Part shown: in pieces, positions 1-7,697 of the stretch
How the letters are laid out: each line of letters begins with the position of its first letter
Position numbering within the stretch: position 1 is the stretch's first letter
Source: Streptomyces antibioticus
Lineage (GTDB): Bacteria; Actinomycetota; Actinomycetes; Streptomycetales; Streptomycetaceae
Assembly: GCF_001514065.1 (NCBI RefSeq)
Contig: NZ_KQ948423.1
Location: 496,001 to 560,000, forward strand
Length of the DNA: 64,000 bases
Direction of reading: 5' to 3'
Translations under genes and position numbers: made by a program
Notes under the pieces: generated by a model
What the model was told of the DNA's origin: nothing
Databases searched by the model: none
What the model saw: only the letters and a program-made list of their open reading frames with translations

Positions 1-689
1 GAGGTGCGGGTGTACCGCATGGCCTCCTCGGCGTTGGGCAGGAAGGCCTCGCAGTGTTCGAGGTCGGCGAGGCCCGCCAGGTCCCAGGCGCCGGTGTCGT
101 CCCAGCCGACGTCGGCGAAGACGCGGGTGCCCTTGCTCGCGGCCTGGGCGATCCAGGGGGCGCGCTTGCCCGGGACCAGCGAGGCGACGGCGGCACGCGC
201 GCGGGGCGGGCAGTCGGGCGCCGGCTCCTCCGGTGGCGGCTCGTGGCCGTGGGAGACCATCGTGCGCTCGCCCTCGTACGCCATCGAGACGGTGACGGGC
301 GAGTGCCAGCCCGCGACCGTGCGCGACGGCGAGAGATCGATGCCCTCGCCCTGGGCCAGGGCGTCCCAGCAGTACTCGCCGTAGTGGTCGGAGCCGAAGG
401 CGGCGGCGAGGGAGGTCCTGAGGCCCAGGCGGGCGAGCGCGGTGGCCATGTTGGCGACACCGCCGGGGCTCGACCCCATCCCGCGCGCCCAGGACTCGGT
501 CCCGCGCACGGGTGCGGAGTCGAGGCCGGTGAAGATGATGTCGAGGAAGACGGTGCCGGTGAGATAGACGTCCCAGGGGGGGTCGTCGGGGGTGCGCAGC
601 GCGGCGAGCGGATCGACCTGGGCCTGACATTGCCCGGTCGCTCCGAAGTGCGACGGTCCCTTTCCGACGGATGCGCTGGACGCGATCAC
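1..689 (-). CDS. PfkB-family carbohydrate kinase (3' part missing, runs off left edge)
   Basis: This is the N-terminal ~229 residues of a ribokinase/PfkB-type sugar kinase, which transfers phosphate from ATP to a sugar or nucleoside. The GTG start at 689 is preceded by GGGAG. The family's first signature is visible as SSPGGVANMATALARLGL about 70 residues in, followed by the segment that normally forms the substrate lid, and by the FLPNAEEA segment (typical FxNxxE region) near the edge. The ATP-binding GAGD signature would lie outside the window. The gene follows the glucarate dehydratase gene by 74 bp on the same strand, so co-transcription with the sugar-acid genes is likely. The substrate cannot be told from the sequence; a role in glucarate use is only inferred from position. 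Confidence 0.85.
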   Translation of the reverse strand, partial: MIASSASVGKGPSHFGATGQCQAQVDPLAALRTPDDPPWDVYLTGTVFLDIIFTGLDSAPVRGTESWARGMGSSPGGVANMATALARLGLRTSLAAAFGSDHYGEYCWDALAQGEGIDLSPSRTVAGWHSPVTVSMAYEGERTMVSHGHEPPPEEPAPDCPPRARAAVASLVPGKRAPWIAQAASKGTRVFADVGWDDTGAWDLAGLADLEHCEAFLPNAEEAMRYTRT

Positions 690-763
690 GGGGCGCTCCC
701 TGCGAGTGGTACGGATTCAGCCAGTCTGCACCACACCACTGACAACAGGGGTGTCAACACCGT

Positions 764-2053
764 CTACCAGCGCGGCACCCCCGGCGTCACCCACCCCGGC
801 TCGGCGACCCGCATGGCCGCCGCGTCGTCCCGCTCCCGCAGTCCGCCGTCGTCGTCGGCCCACCGCTGGTGCAGCGCCCGCAGCCGCTCCCGGTCGACCT
901 CGACCCCCAGTCCCGGCGCGTCGGACACGGCCACCTTGCCGCCCTCGAACACCAGCCGCTCGGTCAGCACGTCCTCCGACTGCCAGGGATAGTGCGAGTC
1001 GCACGCGTGGTGAAGGCCGGGCACGGTGGCCGCGACCTGCGTCATCGCGGCCAGCGAGATCCCCAGATGAGTGTTGGAGTGCATCGACACCCCCACCCCG
1101 AACGTCCGGCAGATCGCGGCGAGTTGCTGCGTGTTGCGCAGGCCGCCCCAGTAGTGGTGATCGGACAGCACCACCTGCACGGCCCCCTTCCCGAACGCCT
1201 CCGCGATCTCCGCGAACGTCGTCACGCACATGTTCGTGGCGAGCGGCACCCCGGTCCCGGCGGCCACTTCGGCCATGGCGGACGTACCGAGCGCGGGATC
1301 CTCCAGATACTCCAGGACGTCCCCGAGTTCCTCCGCCACTCTCAGCGAAGTGGCCACGGACCAGGCGCCGTTGGGGTCGAGCCGCAGCGGATGTCCGGGA
1401 AACGCCTCGGCGAGCGCCCGCACCGCGGCGATCTCCTCGTCCGGCGGGAACACCCCGCCCTTGAGCTTGAACGAGGTGAACCCGTACCGCTCCTTGAACA
1501 GCCGGGCCTGCGCCACGACCCCGGCCGGATCGAGGGCGGCCCCCCAGTCGTCCTTCTCCGCGGCGACGCCCGCCGGATGGCCGGCCCACTTGTAGAACAG
1601 GTAGGCGCTGTACTCGACGGCGTCCCGCACCTTGCCCCCGAGCAGCGCGTGCACGGGCAGCCCCAGCGCCTTGCCCAGCGCGTCGAGACAGGCGACCTCG
1701 AACCCGGAGACGACGGACAGCCGCAGCTTGTCGGCGGTCTGCACACCGCGCAGTCCGCCCACGTCGACCTGCCCGGAGACCCGCGTCTCGGCCACGGCCA
1801 CCTCGTCGGCGACCGCGAACAGGCCGTTCAGGTCGGACACCTGACGTCCGATCAGCTTCTCCGCGAACGGCCGTGCCAGCTCCAGGTACTTGGTGTCGCC
1901 GTACGTCTCCCCGAACCCCACCACCGCGTCGGCCGTCTCCACCTCGACGATCAGCCGGGGCGTGTACGGCTGGTGCACCCCCTGCGTGTTGAGCAGCGGC
2001 GGGTCGGCGACGAGGATCGGCGTCAGCCGTACGTCGGTGATCGTGAGGTTCAC
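764..2053 (-). CDS. gudD: Glucarate dehydratase (enolase superfamily)
   Basis: The 429-residue enzyme dehydrates D-glucarate (and usually L-idarate) to 5-dehydro-4-deoxyglucarate in the cytoplasm. It belongs to the mandelate racemase/glucarate dehydratase branch of the enolase superfamily. Visible catalytic elements are the KxK pair (K196, K198 in SFKLKGG), the metal ligands D226 (RLDPNG), E251 and N274 (ATNMC), the Asp of the His/Asp dyad in SDHHYWGG (D298), and the family-specific HSNTHLGIS with H325 or H329. Length matches the family (about 420-450). Its ATG overlaps the stop of the upstream dehydratase gene by 4 bp, indicating translational coupling. Product and pathway are confidently assigned from motifs; preference between glucarate and idarate is not resolvable. 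Confidence 0.93.
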   Translation of the reverse strand: MNLTITDVRLTPILVADPPLLNTQGVHQPYTPRLIVEVETADAVVGFGETYGDTKYLELARPFAEKLIGRQVSDLNGLFAVADEVAVAETRVSGQVDVGGLRGVQTADKLRLSVVSGFEVACLDALGKALGLPVHALLGGKVRDAVEYSAYLFYKWAGHPAGVAAEKDDWGAALDPAGVVAQARLFKERYGFTSFKLKGGVFPPDEEIAAVRALAEAFPGHPLRLDPNGAWSVATSLRVAEELGDVLEYLEDPALGTSAMAEVAAGTGVPLATNMCVTTFAEIAEAFGKGAVQVVLSDHHYWGGLRNTQQLAAICRTFGVGVSMHSNTHLGISLAAMTQVAATVPGLHHACDSHYPWQSEDVLTERLVFEGGKVAVSDAPGLGVEVDRERLRALHQRWADDDGGLRERDDAAAMRVAEPGWVTPGVPRW

Positions 2054-3000
2054 AGAGCGGCTCCTACGAGGTCGAGTCCGGCGGTGAGCAGGTTCCCGAG
2101 GTCGGCGAGATCACGGTCCGACGGATCGGTGAGCGGCGCGCGGACCGGCCCCACCGGTCGGCCGCGCAGCCGGGCCGCGGCCTTGATCAGCGACACGGCG
2201 TATCCGGGGACCCGGTCCCGGAGTTCGACGAGCGGCACGTAGAACTCGCGCAGCAGCAGCTCGGCCGTCTTGCCGTCGCCGTCGCGCAGCGCCGTGAAGA
2301 AGGAGTTCGCGATCTCGGGCGCGAAGGCGTGCACCGCCGACGAGTACGCGGGAACGCCGACCGTGGCGTACGCGCGGGCCTGGATCTCCGCGGTGGCGGC
2401 CCCGTTGAAGAAGAGGAAGCCCTCGGGCGCGGCGAGGGTGAGGCGCTGCAACCGGTCCAGGTCGCTGTGCCCGTCCTTGAGGCCGATGACGCCGGGGATC
2501 GCGGCGACGCGCCGCAAAGAGGCGGCCGTGAAGGCGACCTGGCCCCGCTGGTAGGCGATGAGGGGCAGTGCCGTACGGGCGGCGATCTCCTCCAGCTGCC
2601 GGACGAGCCCGTCCTGCGGGGCGGCGACCAGGTAGTGCGGGAGCACGAGCAGCGCGTCGGCGCCCGCCTCCTCGGCGATCCGCGCGAACCGCACGGCCTG
2701 CGCCCATCCGTACCCGACCCCGGCGACGACGGGCACCCGGCCGGCCGCCTCCTCGACGGCGACGGTCACCACCGTCCGGTACTCGTCCTCGTCGAGCGAG
2801 AAGAACTCCCCGGTGCCGCAGGCCGGGAAGAGGGCGCCGGGAGCGGCGGCGAGCTGCGCGGCGACGTGGGCGCGGAAGCCGTCCGGGTCGAGCGTGCCGT
2901 CCTCGCGGAAGCTGGTCAGCGGGAAGGACAGCACCCCGGCCGCCATGCCGTCCCGCAGCCGCCGGGCGACTCCCCGGCTCCTGCCAGTGTCGTTCTCCAC
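2050..3000 (-). CDS. 5-dehydro-4-deoxyglucarate dehydratase (DHDPS/NAL family)
   Basis: The 316-residue class I aldolase-superfamily enzyme converts 5-dehydro-4-deoxyglucarate to 2,5-dioxopentanoate (alpha-ketoglutarate semialdehyde) with loss of water and CO2, the step after glucarate dehydratase. The Schiff-base lysine is K175 in GLKDGHSD, the conserved tyrosine is Y150 in IAYQRG, and the carboxylate-binding loop is CGTGEFFSL (61-69), which is typical of this subfamily rather than DapA. Start is GTG at 3000, with GGGAG about 10 nt upstream. The stop overlaps gudD by 4 bp. It is the first gene of the operon and diverges from the IclR regulator gene. An alpha-ketoglutarate semialdehyde dehydrogenase would complete the route but is not in the window. 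Confidence 0.93.
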   Translation of the reverse strand: MENDTGRSRGVARRLRDGMAAGVLSFPLTSFREDGTLDPDGFRAHVAAQLAAAPGALFPACGTGEFFSLDEDEYRTVVTVAVEEAAGRVPVVAGVGYGWAQAVRFARIAEEAGADALLVLPHYLVAAPQDGLVRQLEEIAARTALPLIAYQRGQVAFTAASLRRVAAIPGVIGLKDGHSDLDRLQRLTLAAPEGFLFFNGAATAEIQARAYATVGVPAYSSAVHAFAPEIANSFFTALRDGDGKTAELLLREFYVPLVELRDRVPGYAVSLIKAAARLRGRPVGPVRAPLTDPSDRDLADLGNLLTAGLDLVGAAL

Positions 3001-3026
3001 GCCTCACCATCTCCCCATGTAGACGA

Positions 3027-3044
3027 CATCCACATATAAAGATG
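3027..3044. promoter_or_regulatory. Candidate operator between glucarate genes and IclR regulator
   Basis: An 18-bp imperfect palindrome (catc, 10-nt centre with symmetrical atat, gatg) lies in the 105-bp divergent intergenic region, just upstream of the dehydratase start. The segment is unusually AT-rich for this genome (acatataaag). IclR-family regulators bind short palindromes of this size in divergent promoters. The assignment as the binding site of the adjacent regulator is inference. Confidence 0.4.
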
Positions 3045-3105
3045 GAGGTTAGATACACGAACGACGGCCGTCAATGACGCCGCCCCGCCGGATTACGATC
3101 GGCAC

Positions 3106-3891
3106 ATGTCAGAGACAGGGGGCGTCCGCGAGGTGAAGTCGGCGGCGCGGACGGTCGAGCTGCTGGAACTCCTCGCGGCCCGCGGCGACCGCCCGGCACG
3201 CCTCCAGGAGCTGGCCGACGCGCTCCAGGTCCCCCGCAGCTCGATGTACGCCCTCCTCCAGACCCTGATCTCGCGCGGCTGGGTCCGCACCGACATCACC
3301 GGCTCCCTCTACGGCATCGGCATCCACGCCCTGCTGACCGGCACCAGCTACCTCGACTCCGACCCGCGCGTCCGGGTCGTACGGCCGTATCTCGACGAGG
3401 CGTCCGACGCGCTGGGCGAGACCATCCACATGGGCCGGCTCGACGGCCGGGACGTGGCCTATCTGGCGACCCGCGAGTCCCACGAGTACCTGCGCACGAT
3501 CAGCCGCGTCGGCCGCCGCCTCCCCGCCCACGCGGGCGCCCTCGGCAAGGCCCTGCTCGCCGAGCACCCCGACGCGGAGCTGCCCGAGGGCCCGTACGAG
3601 ACGCTCACGCCCCACACCCGCACGACCCGCGAGGCCCTCACGGCGGACCTGGCCGAAACGCGGGCCCGCGGCTACTCGGTCGACCGCGAGGAAGGCGTCC
3701 CGGGCATCATCGGCTTCGGCTTCGCCCTGCGCTACGACTCCCCCGCCCAGGACGCCATCAGCTGCTCGGTACCGGTGGCCCGGCTGACGCCGGAGCACGA
3801 GGAGCGGATCATCGCGGTGATGCGGGAGATCAGGGGCAAGATCGAGGCGACGGTACCGGCGGCGGGCGGCGCGGCGGTCCACTGGCGTTAA
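3106..3891 (+). CDS. IclR-family transcriptional regulator
   Basis: The 261-residue regulator has an N-terminal winged helix-turn-helix (about residues 8-66, with the recognition segment near LADALQVPRSSMYALLQTL) and a C-terminal IclR effector-binding domain (about 80-250, containing HMGRLDGRDVAYLA and the HAGALGKALLA signature). It is divergent from the glucarate operon and most likely controls it in response to glucarate or a pathway intermediate. No good ribosome-binding site precedes the ATG; a TACGAT -10-like box six bases upstream suggests a leaderless transcript, which is common in this genus. Family assignment is firm, the target and effector are inferred. Confidence 0.9.
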   Translation: MSETGGVREVKSAARTVELLELLAARGDRPARLQELADALQVPRSSMYALLQTLISRGWVRTDITGSLYGIGIHALLTGTSYLDSDPRVRVVRPYLDEASDALGETIHMGRLDGRDVAYLATRESHEYLRTISRVGRRLPAHAGALGKALLAEHPDAELPEGPYETLTPHTRTTREALTADLAETRARGYSVDREEGVPGIIGFGFALRYDSPAQDAISCSVPVARLTPEHEERIIAVMREIRGKIEATVPAAGGAAVHWR

Positions 3892-4088
3892 GGCGCCGAC
3901 CACCCGCCACGGGCAGCGCGTTTACCCGCCCTTCCCCACCCCAAACACGAAGTGCCCCACATCACACCCCCCACTCTTCTTCTCGAACCGCGTGCTTGAT
4001 ACAAATTGCCCGCGCGTTCCTGTCCGTCGACGGTCGTCGCCCAACCCCCTTTTCTGAGCCGCTTCTTTCGCATGCCCTGGGAACGCCC

Positions 4089-5279
4089 GTGTCCGCCCCC
4101 CGCTCCACCCTGCCCTGGCCCCTCATTGCCCTTTTCACGGCCGGGTACCTCGCCCCGTACCTCCTCCCGACCACCGTCGGCAGGCTCGACTCGGGGCTTC
4201 CGCTCTCCGCCACCCAGGCGGGCGCCGTCGGCAGCGCGCTGCTGCTGAGTTCGGCCTCGGCGGGCTTCCTGCTCGCCTCCCGAGTCGACCGGATCGGCCC
4301 CCGCCTCCTCGCCCGCACCGGCCTCGTCCTCGCCGTCCTCGGCTACGGCGGCGCCGCGCTCACCCACACCCTGTGGGCCGTCATCGCGGGCGTGCTCATC
4401 GGCGGCTTCGGCTCCGGTACGGCGACCGCCGTGGCAGCCACCGGCATCGCCGCCCAGCCCGACCCGCACCGCACCACCACGCTCGGCCTGCTCGGCGTCT
4501 CCGCGCTCGCCGGCGCCGTCTACCTGACGGTCCCGCACCTCGGCCCGGGCCACGGCCAGCCCCTGGCCGCGATCGCCCTCACGGCGGCGGCGGTCTGGCC
4601 CCTCACCGCCCGCCTCGCGTCCGCGACGGCCCCCCACCGCACCCGGCAGCAGCCGAAGACCCCCCTCCCCCACCTGCGCGCCGGACTGCTCCTGGCCCTC
4701 ACCCTGCCGTGCTGGTCCCTCGCCCAGAACTCCCTGTGGGGCGTCAGCGGCCGCATCGGCCTCGACCAGGCCCACCTCACCGAGGCGACCGTCGGCGCGG
4801 TCTTCGCGATCGCCCTCGGCGCCGGCCTGCTCGGAGTCATCGGCGCGAGCGCACTCGGCCCCCGCCTCGGCCGTGCCCTCCCCATCGGCGCGGGCACGGC
4901 CCTGATCGCCGCCTGCATCGCCCTGAGCGCCTCCGCGACCGACCTCACGACGTTCGCGACCGGCGAGATCGCGTGGAACACGCTCTACCCGATCGTCCTG
5001 TCGTACGTCATCGGCCTGGCCGCCTCCCTGGACCCGAGGGGCCGCTGGGCGGTCCTGGTCGGCTCGGCGTCCTCGCTGGGCACGGCGGCGGGCCCGCTGG
5101 CAGGCAGCCTGCTGTCGGCGCAGGCAGGCTTCGAGGCGATGGGCTGGGTGCTGGCGGCGGGCTTGCTGGTGATCGCCGTACCCATGACGGCGGTGGCCAT
5201 GGGCAAGGGAAGGCGCCCCCTGCCGGTGGTGGAGGTACCGGTGGAGACGCCGTCCTACGACAAGGCAACAGCTGCGTAG
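4089..5279 (+). CDS. MFS transporter
   Basis: This is a predicted 396-residue major facilitator permease with about 12 hydrophobic segments. The first is PWPLIALFTAGYLAPYLL and the loop between segments 2 and 3 contains the SRVDRIGPR variant of motif A. The frame is open upstream to 3996, but the GTG at 4089 is preceded by GGGAA at a good distance and lies just before the first membrane segment, so it was chosen. The substrate is unknown. The gene lies downstream of the IclR gene on the same strand (197-bp gap); uptake of a sugar acid is possible, but nothing in the protein proves it, and it resembles drug/metabolite MFS carriers as much as sugar-acid ones. Confidence 0.8.
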   Translation: MSAPRSTLPWPLIALFTAGYLAPYLLPTTVGRLDSGLPLSATQAGAVGSALLLSSASAGFLLASRVDRIGPRLLARTGLVLAVLGYGGAALTHTLWAVIAGVLIGGFGSGTATAVAATGIAAQPDPHRTTTLGLLGVSALAGAVYLTVPHLGPGHGQPLAAIALTAAAVWPLTARLASATAPHRTRQQPKTPLPHLRAGLLLALTLPCWSLAQNSLWGVSGRIGLDQAHLTEATVGAVFAIALGAGLLGVIGASALGPRLGRALPIGAGTALIAACIALSASATDLTTFATGEIAWNTLYPIVLSYVIGLAASLDPRGRWAVLVGSASSLGTAAGPLAGSLLSAQAGFEAMGWVLAAGLLVIAVPMTAVAMGKGRRPLPVVEVPVETPSYDKATAA

Positions 5280-5293
5280 AGGCTTTTGTCTTC

Positions 5294-5366
5294 AGGGGCG
5301 CGGGGCTGTGTTGAATTTGCGGCTACCGCCGCGTGGGCGCGACAAGCCCCCACCGGCCCGCAGCCG
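5294..5366 (+). repeat. Dispersed GC-rich repeat, long form
   Basis: The region between the MFS and deaminase genes carries a unit starting aggggcgcggggctgtg and ending cccgcagccg. The same opening block is found inverted at about 22840-22873, and a shortened version (aggggcgcggggaactgcgc) occurs at 18230, 33753 and 62151. All copies lie between genes, mostly at 3' ends. No protein is encoded. Confidence 0.6.
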
Positions 5367-5370
5367 ACCA

Positions 5371-6363
5371 TCAAAACCGATACGCCTCAACCTCCGCGAG
5401 ATACCGAGCCCGCCGCTCCTCATCATGCTCAAGGAAACTCGCCACGAACGAGTTCCGAGCAAGCTCCCGCAACCGCTCCTCTTCCAGCCCCAACGCGGAG
5501 CGCACCGCATCGAAGTTGTCCCCCACATACCCCCCGAAATAGGCGGGGTCATCAGAGTTCACGGTGCACAGCAACCCCGCGTCCAACATCGCCGGAAGCG
5601 GATGATCCGCAAGCACGTCAACCGTCCGCAGCCGCACATTGGACAGCGGGCACAGAGTCAGCGGAATCCGCTCCCGCACCAGCCGCTCCACCAGCGCCGC
5701 ATCCTCCATGCACCGCAGCCCGTGGTCGATCCGCTCCACCCCGAGCACGTCCAGCGCCTCGGTGATGTACTCCGGCGGCCCCTCCTCCCCCGCGTGCGCA
5801 ACCCGGCGCAGTCCCAGCGCGGCAGCCGCCTCGTACACCTCGCGGAACTTCACCGGCGGATGCCCGACCTCGGCGGAGTCGAGCCCGACGCCGACGATCC
5901 GGTCGAGGTACGGCTTCGCGGCCTCCAGCGTCTCCAGGGCCGACTCGGCGGACTCGTCCCGCAGGAAGCACATGATCAGCTGCGTGGAGACACCGTGCCG
6001 GGCCTCGCTCTCACCGAGCGCCCGCCACAGCCCCTCCACCACCGTGCCCATGCCCACACCGCGCGCGAGGTGCGCCTGCGGATCGAAGAAGATCTCCGCG
6101 TGCCGCACGCCCTGCGCGGCGGCGCGAGCCAGGTACGCGTTCGCGAGGTCCTCGAAGTCGCGCTCGGTGCGGAGCACGGCCATGAGCTCGTAGTACAGGT
6201 TCAGGAAGGACTGGAGGTCCTCGAAGTCGTACGCCTTGCGCAGCTCTTCGGTGTCCGCGTACGGCAGCTCGACGCCGTTGCGCGCGGCCAGCTCGAACGC
6301 CAGCTCGGGCTCCAGCGTGCCTTCGATGTGCAGGTGCAGTTCAGCTTTGGGGAGGGGCATCAA
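5371..6363 (-). CDS. Adenosine deaminase family protein, probably adenine deaminase type
   Basis: The 330-residue metal-dependent amidohydrolase deaminates a purine (adenosine to inosine, or adenine to hypoxanthine). Zinc ligands and catalytic residues are visible: H10 and H12 (AELHLHIEG), H190 and E193 (HAGEEGPP), H214 (RIDHG) and D271 (NSDDPAYFGG). The HIEGTLEPE and HAGEEGPPEYI segments resemble the adenine deaminase subfamily (fungal Aah1 and Pseudomonas-type enzymes), whereas classical adenosine deaminases usually have HLDGS and HAGE followed by other residues. The substrate is therefore more likely adenine, though automated annotation would say adenosine deaminase. It lies 17 bp downstream of the RNase Z gene on the same strand. 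Confidence 0.85.
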   Translation of the reverse strand: MMPLPKAELHLHIEGTLEPELAFELAARNGVELPYADTEELRKAYDFEDLQSFLNLYYELMAVLRTERDFEDLANAYLARAAAQGVRHAEIFFDPQAHLARGVGMGTVVEGLWRALGESEARHGVSTQLIMCFLRDESAESALETLEAAKPYLDRIVGVGLDSAEVGHPPVKFREVYEAAAALGLRRVAHAGEEGPPEYITEALDVLGVERIDHGLRCMEDAALVERLVRERIPLTLCPLSNVRLRTVDVLADHPLPAMLDAGLLCTVNSDDPAYFGGYVGDNFDAVRSALGLEEERLRELARNSFVASFLEHDEERRARYLAEVEAYRF

Positions 6364-6380
6364 AGCATCGTACGGCCGCT

Positions 6381-7286
6381 TTACCGCCGTTTCGGAACCG
6401 GCACCCGCAGCAGGTCGTGCGCAACGGTCAGCTCACCCTCGAACCCGGCGGCCCGCGCCTGCCGTTCGAACTCGTCGGGCTCGGTGTAGCGCTGGCTGAA
6501 GTGGGTGAGGACGAGATGCCGTACGCCGGCGTCCCGGGCGACGGTCGCGGCCTGCCCGGCGGTGAGATGGCCGTGCTCCACGGCGAGGTGCGTGTCCTCG
6601 TCGAGGAACGTCGACTCGATGACGAGCATGTCGCAGCCGTCCGCCAGGGCGTACACGCCGTCGCACAGCCGGGTGTCCATGACGAACGCGAACCGCTGCC
6701 CGCGGCGGACCTCGCTCACGTCCGCCAACGAAACACCGCCCACCGAGCCCTCCCGCTGGATGCGGCCCACGTCCGGCCCCTTGATGCCGTGCGCGGCGAG
6801 GCGGTCGGGCAGCATGCGGCGGCCGTCGGGTTCGACGAGGCGGTAGCCGTACGACTCGACGGGGTGGGAGAGCTTGCGGGCCTCCAGCGTGTAGGAGGCG
6901 GACGCGGCCAGCACCCCGTCCTCGCTCACCGGCGCCTGGGTGAGCGCGACCGTCTCCCGGTACGCCGTCGCGTACCGCAGCCGGTCGAAGAAGCGCTGGC
7001 CGGACTTCGGGTAGTGGGCGGTGATCTCGTGCGGGACGCGGTCGAGGTTGATGCGCTGGATGACACCCGCGAGACCGAGGGAGTGGTCACCGTGGAAGTG
7101 GGTGACGCAGATCCGGTTCAGGTCGTGCGCGGCGACCCCGGCGCGCAGCATCTGGCGCTGGGTGCCCTCGCCCGGGTCGAAGAGGATGCCCTCGCCGTCC
7201 CAGCGCAGGAGGTAGCCGTTGTGGTTGCGGTGCCGGGTGGGGACCTGGCTGGCGGTGCCGAGGACCACCAATTCACGTACGGACAC
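6381..7286 (-). CDS. rnz: Ribonuclease Z (tRNA 3' processing endonuclease)
   Basis: The 301-residue metallo-beta-lactamase-fold nuclease cleaves pre-tRNA 3' trailers next to the discriminator base. The metal-binding motif HFHGDH is at 63-68, and the C-terminal [10 protein letters not shown] block is characteristic of RNase Z/ElaC. Length fits the short bacterial form. It matters here because the two tRNA-Ala genes in this window do not encode CCA, so their 3' ends need endonucleolytic trimming before CCA addition. Only a 6-bp gap separates it from the upstream HIT gene, so they are co-transcribed. Confidence 0.93.
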   Translation of the reverse strand: MSVRELVVLGTASQVPTRHRNHNGYLLRWDGEGILFDPGEGTQRQMLRAGVAAHDLNRICVTHFHGDHSLGLAGVIQRINLDRVPHEITAHYPKSGQRFFDRLRYATAYRETVALTQAPVSEDGVLAASASYTLEARKLSHPVESYGYRLVEPDGRRMLPDRLAAHGIKGPDVGRIQREGSVGGVSLADVSEVRRGQRFAFVMDTRLCDGVYALADGCDMLVIESTFLDEDTHLAVEHGHLTAGQAATVARDAGVRHLVLTHFSQRYTEPDEFERQARAAGFEGELTVAHDLLRVPVPKRR

Positions 7287-7292
7287 GGTGAC

Positions 7293-7646
7293 TTACCCGG
7301 GGGGCCATTCGAGGCCGCGGCCGCCGAGGACGTGCGCGTGGGCGTGCCAGACGGTCTGGCCCGCGCCGGCGCCCGTGTTGAAGACGATGCGGTAGCTCTC
7401 CAGCTTCTCCTCGTCGGCGACGGTCTGCGCCTCGCGCAGCACGTCGGCGGCGATGGTGGGCTCCGCGGCGGCGAGGGCGGCGGCGTTCTCGTAGTGCACC
7501 TTGGGGATGACCAGGACATGCGTCGGCGCCTGGGGGTTGATGTCCCGGAAGGCGACGGTGGTGTCCGACTCGCGGACGATCGTGGCCGGGATCTGGCCCT
7601 CGACGATCTTGCAGAACAGGCAGTCGGCCTGCGGCTCCCCTGGCAT
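7293..7646 (-). CDS. HIT (histidine triad) family protein
   Basis: This is a 117-residue HINT-type nucleotide-binding hydrolase, expected to act on nucleoside phosphoramidates or aminoacyl-adenylates. The histidine triad HAHAHVLGG lies at 101-109 near the C-terminus, and a CxxC pair (C9, C12) near the N-terminus suggests the zinc-binding variety common in actinobacteria. It sits 51 bp downstream of the tricorn protease gene and 6 bp upstream of rnz. The physiological substrate is unknown. Confidence 0.92.
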   Translation of the reverse strand: MPGEPQADCLFCKIVEGQIPATIVRESDTTVAFRDINPQAPTHVLVIPKVHYENAAALAAAEPTIAADVLREAQTVADEEKLESYRIVFNTGAGAGQTVWHAHAHVLGGRGLEWPPG

Positions 7647-7697
7647 GGTCTCCCTTTCGCCTTCGCCCTACGGTCTCGGGGCATCGTATCGAGCAGG

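Noticed and set aside
54-992. 312-codon plus-strand open frame opposite the kinase gene
   Set aside because: It is antisense to a clear PfkB kinase and glucarate dehydratase, has no recognisable domain and has Arg/Gly-rich shadow composition.
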